Source: Bacteroidales bacterium
GTDB taxonomy: Bacteria; Bacteroidota; Bacteroidia; Bacteroidales; Bacteroidaceae
NCBI GenBank assembly: GCA_004555055.1
Contig: SFJN01000125.1
Span: forward strand, 1-7,827
DNA: 7,827 nt
Reading direction: 5' to 3'
Shown here: positions 1 to 6,164 of the stretch, piece after piece
How the letters are laid out: the number at the start of each line of letters is the position of its first letter
How positions within the stretch are numbered: the first letter of the stretch is position 1
Made by a program: the position numbers and the translations under genes
Notes under the pieces: model-generated
Database searches by the model: none
What the model saw: only the letters and a program-made list of their open reading frames with translations
What the model was told of the DNA's origin: nothing

Positions 1-115
1 TATAGAAGATGTAAATGTGTTGAAGACAGGTCTCCGGTGTCATTCGGCTTAGACATCGGGATGTTCCATACTTGGACGTTGGTTTTGGGAGTCTGAAATC
101 CAGAAATTGGATAAG
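1..115. other. Left-edge sequence with no recognised gene
   Basis: This stretch lies past the terminator. One minus-strand frame stays open to the window edge and contains an ATG that would give only about 14 residues before the edge, and it shows no family motif. I see no tRNA, repeat or convincing promoter. It may be the space before the next gene outside the window. Confidence 0.5.
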
Positions 116-160
116 AAAACAGGAGACAGACATCTGCAATGCATGATGTCTGTCTCCTGT
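116..160 (-). terminator. Rho-independent terminator at the end of the gene group
   Basis: Positions 119-134 (ACAGGAGACAGACATC) and 145-160 are perfect reverse complements, giving a 16-bp stem with a 10-base loop at 135-144. Read on the minus strand the hairpin is followed at once by TTTTCTTATCC, a T-rich tail. On the plus strand it is followed by CCGTATTTG, which is not a good tail. It therefore fits termination of minus-strand transcription, about 80 bases past the stop of the CoA-transferase gene. The length and perfection of the stem leave little doubt about the hairpin. Its use as a terminator is inference from shape and position. Confidence 0.88.
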
Positions 161-240
161 CCGTATTTGACGTTTTCAGACTTTCTGAGCGCCTGAGTTG
201 CCATGGGGGGATCTTCTATCGTGTAAGGATAGTTCGTCGC

Positions 241-1743
241 TTAGAGGAACTCCGAGAAGTCCGTGAGACGCATGTCGCCCTTGCGGAGGAATGTGTCGTG
301 GAATGCCAAAGCTGCACGCATGTGCTGCGGCTCGTGGCCCATAGGAGCGAGCTTGAGGTATTCGCGCAGCAGGGGACGGTAGTCGGGGTGTGCACAGTTG
401 TTGATAATCTCTTCTGCACGGCGGAGTGGACCCTTTCCACGGAGATCGGCGAAGCCCTGTTCCGTCACGATGAAGTCTACATCGTGTTCCGTGGAGTCGA
501 TATGGGAGCACATCGGTACTATGGCACTGATCTTTCCTCCCTTTGCAGTTGAAGGTGTGGTAAAGATGGAGATGTATCCGTTGCGGATATAGTCGCACGA
601 GCCACCGATGCCGTTCATCAGTGCGCTTCCGCAGATGTGGCTTGAGTTCTCGTTGCCGTAAAGGTCGCATTCCAGTGCCGTGTTCATGGCGATGACACCC
701 AAGCGACGGATTACTTCCGGGCTGTTGGCCACTTCGCTCTGACGGAGTGTGAGGTGCTTCGAGAAGTAGTCCATGTTGTCGTACACCTTGCGCAAGGCTT
801 CGTTGGTGACGGTCATGGCTGCGCAAGATGCATCGAGCACTTTGCCTTCAAGCATATAGTCCACAACAGCATCCTGGATGACCTCACTGTAGACATTGAA
901 CTGCGGGATGAGAGGACTGGTTCCGAGTGCCTTGAGCACGGCATTACCGGTAGAACCCACACCGCTCTGGATGGGCAGGAAGCACTTGGGGATGCGACCG
1001 GCCTGGATGTCGCGCGAGAGGAGTTCTGCTACGTTCAGACCAATCTGCAGTGTTTCGGCATTCACATCGGGGAAGGAGCGTGCCTCTTCGGGGATGTTGC
1101 TCTCAATGACTCCCACAATCTTCTCGGCGGGAATGCTGACATAGTTCTCTCCAAGCCGGTCATAAGGTTTGAGCACCATGATGGGACCGCGGTTCTGCCA
1201 GCAGTCGGCAGGCTCGTAGGTATCGTGCAAATACTTGGAGTTGGGGTTGTGGAACTGGTTGTGTTCAAGGATGACGTGTTTTGCCAAGCGTGCAATGGTG
1301 GTGACGATACCTCCTGCCGACGTCAGGTATGCGCGGCATTCCTTGTCGCCTTCCACCATATCGCTGACTTCGATGATGGCCCAGTCGACCTCTCCATAGA
1401 ACCCGTGGCGGAGTCGCTCTGCCATGTGTCCGAGGTGCATGTCCTCGTAGTCCACCTCTCCCAGGTTGGTGTGAGTGCGGAAATCCTTGTTCGTGGAGAA
1501 GGGTGCGCGGAATTTGATGGCTTTAGCTACGGCCATATCTCCTTCTACGCTTTGGCAGGAGGAAGCTCCGGTAAGGATTCCTACCTGGAATTCCTCGCCC
1601 TTTTCGTGCAGTCGGATGGCACGCTTCGAGAGTTCACGGAAGATGGCCTTGGGGTTGGCGTTCGGTGTAAAGCCCGAGAGTGCCATAGTATCACCGTGGT
1701 GTATCAGTTCTGCAGCTTCTGCCGCTGAGAGTCTTCGGTACAT
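241..1743 (-). CDS. Acetyl-CoA hydrolase/transferase family protein, probable succinate:acetate (or propionate) CoA-transferase
   Basis: This 500-residue protein belongs to the class I CoA-transferases of the acetyl-CoA hydrolase/Cat1/AarC type, and the length is normal for that family. Such enzymes move CoA between succinyl-CoA and acetate or propionate through a glutamyl-CoA intermediate in the cytoplasm. Visible landmarks are an N-terminal SGFTPNANP segment (residues 23-31), the loop QSGVGSTGNAV (259-269), the active-site stretch VYSEVIQD (284-291) with Glu287 as the expected catalytic glutamate, GIGGSCDY (378-385), and TEQGFADLRGKGP (427-439). The Met at 1743 is chosen because the family normally begins with a short MxxRLSAxEAA-like segment, as here. 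No Shine-Dalgarno sequence precedes it (ACTTACCACCACT before ATG). It is the last gene before the terminator and lies 89 bp downstream of korB, whose product makes or uses succinyl-CoA. That favours succinyl-CoA as a substrate. The acceptor (acetate or propionate), and whether it transfers or simply hydrolyses, cannot be read from sequence. Confidence 0.92.
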   Translation of the reverse strand: MYRRLSAAEAAELIHHGDTMALSGFTPNANPKAIFRELSKRAIRLHEKGEEFQVGILTGASSCQSVEGDMAVAKAIKFRAPFSTNKDFRTHTNLGEVDYEDMHLGHMAERLRHGFYGEVDWAIIEVSDMVEGDKECRAYLTSAGGIVTTIARLAKHVILEHNQFHNPNSKYLHDTYEPADCWQNRGPIMVLKPYDRLGENYVSIPAEKIVGVIESNIPEEARSFPDVNAETLQIGLNVAELLSRDIQAGRIPKCFLPIQSGVGSTGNAVLKALGTSPLIPQFNVYSEVIQDAVVDYMLEGKVLDASCAAMTVTNEALRKVYDNMDYFSKHLTLRQSEVANSPEVIRRLGVIAMNTALECDLYGNENSSHICGSALMNGIGGSCDYIRNGYISIFTTPSTAKGGKISAIVPMCSHIDSTEHDVDFIVTEQGFADLRGKGPLRRAEEIINNCAHPDYRPLLREYLKLAPMGHEPQHMRAALAFHDTFLRKGDMRLTDFSEFL

Positions 1744-1832
1744 AGTGGTGGTAAGTTATGATGTATAGTATAGAGGATGTATGATGCAGTATTCTCCGTT
1801 TACTGTTTTGTTTTATCGGGGAATTGGCAGTG
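1744..1832 (-). other. korB to CoA-transferase gap
   Basis: This 89-bp AT-rich gap follows the korB TAA. No hairpin terminator is visible. The stretch TATACTATACA on the minus strand, about 20-30 bases before the CoA-transferase ATG, is promoter-like only in its AT content and does not match the Bacteroidetes TAnnTTTG box. Read-through from korB is the simplest reading. Confidence 0.4.
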
Positions 1833-2843
1833 TTATTTTACCTCCCAGATATCGTTTGTCTCAAGGAGTTGTGCAAAGTTGTGGTAAGGTTTCTTCGCAT
1901 TCACTTCGTCAATCTGGTGGTGTACGGCCTGGTCGTAAGTCGGAGCTTCCACGTCGCGTATGATTCCAAGTGCCACGGGGAAACCGTCGTTGTTGTTGCC
2001 CATCAGTGCCAGTTTGAGTTGCAGGGTATCGTCCTCGCAGTGTGCATCGTGTACGAGCACATCGTCAAGGGTCGTGCCGTCCACTCCGGGCTGTATGATT
2101 TTCAGTCCGAAGCCTTCCTGTGCAAGACCATACTCCATGTTTTCTCCGAAGAGGAGTTTTTCGCCGTGTCTGACGTAGATGGCGTTCTTGGCACGTCCGG
2201 CCTTGTCATATACCTGGCTGTGTGTGCCGTCGTTGAAGATGACGCAGTTCTGCAGCACCTCCACGACGCTGGCTCCCTGATGTGCGTGTGCCGCCTTCAG
2301 CACCTCGACGGTATGGGGCGAATCGGTTGCCACAGTGCGTGCAAAGAACTTTCCGCGTGCACCGAAGCAGAGCTCTGCCGGGCGGAAGGGATCCTCGACG
2401 GTACCATACGGACTCGACTTGCTGACGAATCCTCTCGGTGAGGTCGGGCTGTACTGTCCTTTGGTGAGGCCGTAGATACGGTTGTTGAGCAGAATCATGT
2501 TGAGGTTGATGTTGCGACGGTTGGCATGGATGAAGTGGTTACCTCCGATAGCGAGTCCGTCGCCGTCGCCGCTGACCTGCCAGACGCTGAGTTCGGGGTT
2601 GGCCAGTTTGACGCCGGTGGCAATGGCCGCAGCACGTCCGTGAATGGTGTTCATGCCATAAGTGGCCATATAGTGGGGCAGACGGCTTGAGCATCCGATA
2701 CCGGAAATGACGCAGGTCTGCCAAGGTGCCACGCCGATTTCGGCCATGGCTTTGTGCAGGGAGGCAAGGAAAAAGTGGTCGCCGCATCCGGGGCACCATC
2801 TGGGTTGCCCTTTCTTGAAATCCTGGGCTGTATATTGTGACAT
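1833..2843 (-). CDS. korB: 2-oxoglutarate:ferredoxin oxidoreductase, beta subunit (TPP and [4Fe-4S] subunit)
   Basis: This 336-residue protein is the beta subunit of a two-subunit 2-oxoacid:ferredoxin oxidoreductase. With KorA it catalyses the reversible reaction 2-oxoglutarate + CoA + oxidised ferredoxin to succinyl-CoA + CO2 + reduced ferredoxin. It carries the thiamine diphosphate site: GDGDG at 92-96 and the NN pair at 120-121 of LLNNRIYGLTKGQ, which bind Mg and the pyrophosphate. Four cysteines sit where this family ligates its single [4Fe-4S] cluster: Cys17 and Cys20 in WCPGCGD, Cys51 in GIGCSS, and Cys200 in LQNCVIF. The YGLTKGQYSPTS segment (124-135) is typical of KorB-like proteins rather than pyruvate oxidoreductases. 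The start at MSQYTAQDF places WCPGCG at the usual distance from the N-terminus. No Shine-Dalgarno sequence is evident (CGTAAAATCAA before ATG). All expected cofactor ligands are present, so it should be active. Substrate choice among 2-oxoacids is by family resemblance. Confidence 0.95.
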   Translation of the reverse strand: MSQYTAQDFKKGQPRWCPGCGDHFFLASLHKAMAEIGVAPWQTCVISGIGCSSRLPHYMATYGMNTIHGRAAAIATGVKLANPELSVWQVSGDGDGLAIGGNHFIHANRRNINLNMILLNNRIYGLTKGQYSPTSPRGFVSKSSPYGTVEDPFRPAELCFGARGKFFARTVATDSPHTVEVLKAAHAHQGASVVEVLQNCVIFNDGTHSQVYDKAGRAKNAIYVRHGEKLLFGENMEYGLAQEGFGLKIIQPGVDGTTLDDVLVHDAHCEDDTLQLKLALMGNNNDGFPVALGIIRDVEAPTYDQAVHHQIDEVNAKKPYHNFAQLLETNDIWEVK

Positions 2844-3050
2844 TTGATTTTACGAAAACTAATGTTGGGTGCTATAGGTTCAGACCCGGTGAATTAATGG
2901 GAAAATATGCTTCCTGTCTTCCGGTCTTTTTGGGGAGCAGAGGGCATTTTCTTGCAGGTAACTGCCGCATGTGGTTGTGTGTTGAACCGTCCGTCTGCTG
3001 CATAAAAGACCATGTTGTAGTGTGGAAATCCTCAAGAATTTGAGGTCGTT
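2844..3050 (-). other. Long korA-korB spacer
   Basis: This 207-bp non-coding stretch separates two subunits of one enzyme, a wide spacing for partner subunits. It starts (minus strand) with a small hairpin just after the korA stop and becomes AT-rich near the korB ATG. Minus-strand ATGs here could start peptides of about 39 and 43 residues, but neither has a recognisable motif or ribosome binding site, so I do not call them. No clear TAnnTTTG promoter box is visible. It may hold a korB promoter or an RNA processing site. Confidence 0.4.
3030..3045 (-). other. Small hairpin just after korA
   Basis: CCTCAA (3030-3035) and TTGAGG (3040-3045) are perfect reverse complements with a 4-base loop, five bases past the korA TAA. 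The 6-bp stem is short and is followed on the minus strand by ATTTCC, not a T-run. It is at best a weak or partial terminator or a 3'-end stabilising structure for korA, and could be chance. Confidence 0.35.
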
Positions 3051-4895
3051 TTAAAAGAAGCGTCGTGTGAAATCCTCCACGAGGTTTGCCACCTTGAAGG
3101 GCTGGCCTTTGACCTCGTTGTACTGTTCGGGGCTGAATCCGTCGACATTCATCCTCAGCCATGCCGCCAGCTGTCCGCAGTTCTGCTCGGCCACCACCAC
3201 GTGGGGATACTTTCGCAGTACCTCAGCCGTGTTGGCGGGAAGCGGGTTGATGTGGCGGAAGTGTGCCATAGCCACCTTATGACCCTCTGCGCGCATGGTG
3301 TCCATGGCTGCATGGAGGTGTCCGTAAGTTCCGCCGAACCCGACGATGAGGAGTTCTGCATCGTCCGCATCGCCCATCACCTGCAGGTCGGGTACGGGTA
3401 TGCGTTCCACCTTCTGCCGACGCAGGTCGGTCATGAGCTGGTGGTTTTCGGGATCGGTAGAGATGACGCCGGTCTGGGCGTCCTTTTCAATACCAGCAAT
3501 GATGTGTTCAAAGCCTTCACGTCCGGGTACGGCCCAATAGCGTGCACCGTTTTCGCTGCGCATATAGGGCGTCCATTTTCCTTTGAGTTCCTCGGGCACG
3601 TAGGGCGGACAGATGTCAGGCATGGCATTCAGGTCGGGGAGTTTGAATGCTCCCGAACCGTTTGCCACGTAGGCATCGGTGAGGAGTACCACCGGAGTGG
3701 TGTGTTCCAGTGCCATGCGTGCAGCTTCGTAGGCCGCATAGAAGCAGTCGGTGGGGCTGCATGCTGCGATGACGGGCATGGGGCTTTCGCCGTTACGTCC
3801 GAAGAGGGCCTGCAGGAGGTCGGTCTGTTCGCTCTTGGTGGGGAGTCCGGTTGCAGGACCACCGCGCTGTACATCAAGCACCACAAGGGGAAGTTCAAGG
3901 ATGACCGCCAGGTTCATGGCCTCGCTCTTCAGACAGAGTCCCGGACCAGAGGTGCTGGTGACGCCCAACGCTCCGGCAAACGATGCGCCGATGGCGGAGC
4001 AACATCCGGCGATTTCATCCTCACACTGTACGGTGGTGACGCCCAAGGATTTGTGTTTCGAAAGTTCGTGGAGGACATCCGTAGCGGGTGTGATGGGGTA
4101 GGAACCCAGATAAAGCTTCAGTCCGGCCTTTTCGGCGGCGGCGATGAATCCGTATGCCGTGGCCTTGTTTCCGGTGATGTCCATATATCTTCCCGGCTGC
4201 TTGTGCTTGGTCTCGATGCGGTAGACGTTGGCAGCCGAGGAGTGGGTGTTGTGTCCGTAGTCGTATCCGGCCTGAATGACGCGCTCGTTGGCGTCGGCAA
4301 TGGCCGGTTTGCGGGCGAATTTTTCGTGCAGGAAGGCAAATGCCACGGAGATGTCGCGGTCGTAGAGCCAGCAGACGAGTCCGAGTGCAAACATGTTGCG
4401 GCATTTGAGAATCGACTTGTTGTCCATGCCGCTGTCGGTGAGACAGTCTTTCACCATGGTGGTCATGGGGCATGCAATGACGCGGTCGGGGTCGATACCC
4501 ATTTCGCCCAGGTAGTCGGCAGTCTTGAACTCGGCCTTTGCCAGGTCCTTTTCGCCGAAAGCATCGGTGTCGATGATGATGGTGGCTCCGGGTTTGGCAA
4601 ATCTGTACTGCGTCTTCAGTGCGGCGGCGTTCATGGCAACAAGGACGTCGCAGAGGTCGCCGGGTGTAAAAATCTGTTCGGCACCGATGTGCACCTGGAA
4701 TCCGCTCACGCCGGTCAGTGAGCCTTGCGGGGCGCGGATGTCAGCGGGGTAGTCGGGGAAGGTGCTGATGCTGTTGCCGACGGTAGCAGAGACCGTAGAG
4801 AAAATGTTTCCGGCCAGCTGCATTCCGTCGCCGGAATCACCGGAAAATCGGATAACGACTTGGTCGAGATCCTTGATTGTCACTTTTTCTGACAT
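3051..4895 (-). CDS. korA: 2-oxoglutarate:ferredoxin oxidoreductase, alpha subunit with fused gamma domain
   Basis: This 614-residue protein is the large subunit of the KorAB enzyme. It is a fusion of the gamma domain (about residues 10-185) with the alpha pyrimidine-binding domain (from about 240), the layout of two-subunit KorA proteins such as that of Mycobacterium tuberculosis. In the gamma part I see IRFSGDSGDGMQLAG (15-29) and the FPDYPADIRAPQG stretch (46-58). In the alpha part are YPITPAT (266-272), whose Thr/Pro loop contacts the 2-oxoacid, CEDEIAG (291-297), TSTSGPGL (313-320), and RGGPATGLPTKSEQTD (344-359). A C-terminal CoA/transketolase-C-like part has GFGGTYGH (519-526), FRHINPLP (546-553) and EQN (570-572). 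No ferredoxin-type CxxCxxCxxxCP motif is present, so electrons must pass to a separate ferredoxin. The frame is open for 31 more codons upstream (to 4988), but that stretch is Gln/Ser/Thr-rich and unlike the family. MSEKVTIKD, just before the first conserved strand, is the better start. No Shine-Dalgarno sequence precedes either Met. Confidence 0.94.
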   Translation of the reverse strand: MSEKVTIKDLDQVVIRFSGDSGDGMQLAGNIFSTVSATVGNSISTFPDYPADIRAPQGSLTGVSGFQVHIGAEQIFTPGDLCDVLVAMNAAALKTQYRFAKPGATIIIDTDAFGEKDLAKAEFKTADYLGEMGIDPDRVIACPMTTMVKDCLTDSGMDNKSILKCRNMFALGLVCWLYDRDISVAFAFLHEKFARKPAIADANERVIQAGYDYGHNTHSSAANVYRIETKHKQPGRYMDITGNKATAYGFIAAAEKAGLKLYLGSYPITPATDVLHELSKHKSLGVTTVQCEDEIAGCCSAIGASFAGALGVTSTSGPGLCLKSEAMNLAVILELPLVVLDVQRGGPATGLPTKSEQTDLLQALFGRNGESPMPVIAACSPTDCFYAAYEAARMALEHTTPVVLLTDAYVANGSGAFKLPDLNAMPDICPPYVPEELKGKWTPYMRSENGARYWAVPGREGFEHIIAGIEKDAQTGVISTDPENHQLMTDLRRQKVERIPVPDLQVMGDADDAELLIVGFGGTYGHLHAAMDTMRAEGHKVAMAHFRHINPLPANTAEVLRKYPHVVVAEQNCGQLAAWLRMNVDGFSPEQYNEVKGQPFKVANLVEDFTRRFF

Positions 4896-5072
4896 GGTAT
4901 TGATTTGGTGATATTGATTGGTAGTGGGTTCGTGTTGAGAACAGGAATCTTTTTCAGTGCTTTTCTGTAGTTGTATTCGAGAGGGCAATGGGTATGGTTG
5001 ACTGTCTTCCGCAAGCGTCCTCTTATGGGCATGGGTCCGGCAGTGTAGTATATTTTGTAGCCGTCGGCCGCG
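4896..5072 (-). other. fkp to korA gap
   Basis: This 177-bp gap runs between the fucokinase stop and the korA start. The half nearest korA is AT-rich (CAATCAATATCACCAAATC on the minus strand) and could hold a promoter, but I find no clear TAnnTTTG/TTTG pair. No hairpin with a T-run ends the fucokinase transcript. The upstream half shows no motif. Confidence 0.4.
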
Positions 5073-6164
5073 TCAGCTCCTGCTCACCTGCAGTCCCTTT
5101 CTCGAGAGTTTCATCTCGACGAATCGTGCCGATGCGGTCAGGGGTTCGGCAGTGAGGATGTGCTTGATGCGTGCTGCGGCTTCCGGGTCCTTTGCCACCA
5201 TGTAGAGGTATCCTCCGCCTCCGGCGCCCGGAAGTTTGTATCCGGCGCATAGGTCGTCGATACGCTGGCAGAGTTGGGCCACCAGTGGCGGTTCCGTTCC
5301 GCTGTCGAGTGCCTTGTTCTGGCTCCATGTCCGTCGTACGAGTCTTCCGTATTCCACCATGTTTCCGCGTTGTATGGCCTCGAACATCTGCAGGGCATGT
5401 TCCTTCATGCCGTTGAGGATGTCAAGGTGGGTTGCAGAGTTGAGGAACATTCCGCGGACGATTTCGGCAAGAATCTGCTTAGCCGTACGTGTGATGCCGG
5501 TGTAGTAGAGCAGGTGACAGGCACGGTTCTCCGGGTCGGTCCAGAGGGTGTCGGGCAACCAGCGTGTGGTGGGTGTCTGAACGAATCCGCGTCCCGACTG
5601 CAGGAGTTTCACTCCGTGCAGCACTCCGCCGTACTGGTCCTGCCATCCGCCTCCGGTGGTGAGCAGCTGTTCGAGCAGCAGGGTACGGTCGCAGATGGTC
5701 ATCTTGTCCCATCCCAGTCCGCAGAAGTCGCTGAGGGCTCCGAGCACCGTGGCAGCGAGGATGCTGCTTGTGCCCAGTCCGCTGCCGGCGGGGATGGCCG
5801 AGAGCAACGTGATTTCGATGCCGCATCCGAACTCTTCGAGCTGTTCGCGGAGTGTGGGTGAAGGGTGTTGCGCAAACTGTGGGAGGAAACCGCAGAGTGC
5901 CAGGGCGGCTTTGGGTATGGAGAAGGGGCTTCCCACCTTATTGAAGAGAGCAAGCTCTTCGTAGGTGTCGATGGTCTCCTGTGCGCTGAGATCGATGCTT
6001 TTGCAGACGATGTGCGGCTCTTTGCAGGGCTTCACATATACCTGCAGGGGCTGCTGTCCGTTGAGCTCAATGGCCAGGTTCACCACATTGCCTCCTGTGT
6101 TGACGCAGAAGGGTGGGGTGTCGGTCCACCCTCCGGCAATGTCGATGCGAACGGCCGAGCGTCC
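5073..6164 (-). other. GHMP kinase half of the fucokinase (residues about 495-857)
   Basis: This portion holds all three GHMP motifs at expected spacing, and from the GGWTDTPP motif to the C-terminal KGLQVSRS it follows B. fragilis Fkp (as I recall it) almost without gaps. The GGWTDTPP substrate motif also occurs in heptose-phosphate kinases. The following segment (VVNLAIELNGQQPLQVYVKP, 521-540) is Fkp-like, so L-fucose is the best-supported substrate. Confidence 0.85.

Noticed and set aside
139..552. A 137-codon plus-strand frame starting inside the terminator hairpin
   Set aside because: It begins in the hairpin loop, overlaps the 3' end of the CoA-transferase gene in antisense and has no family resemblance.
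754..1728. A 324-codon open frame on the plus strand opposite the CoA-transferase gene
   Set aside because: It has the same antisense phase and the same explanation as the frame opposite korA. No domain is recognisable and the sense gene is certain. Similar frames at 1824-2441, 5274-5861 and 6795-7574 have the same phase and are rejected likewise.
2872..3162. A possible small protein in the korA-korB spacer
   Set aside because: The longest minus-strand frame overlaps the end of korA out of frame. The shorter versions inside the spacer (about 39 and 43 residues) have no motif, membrane segment or ribosome binding site.
3201..4721. A 506-codon open frame on the plus strand opposite korA
   Set aside because: It lies wholly opposite a gene with clear family motifs. 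Its first codon base pairs with the third base of korA codons. Because A is rare at that position in this GC-rich coding sequence, stop codons (which begin with T) are avoided in that antisense frame. The translation is Gly/Val/Cys-rich with no recognisable domain.
4896..4988. A 31-residue N-terminal extension of KorA
   Set aside because: The frame is open, but the added residues are low in hydrophobic content, unlike any KorA N-terminus, and contain no targeting signal. The internal Met before SEKVTIKD fits the family.
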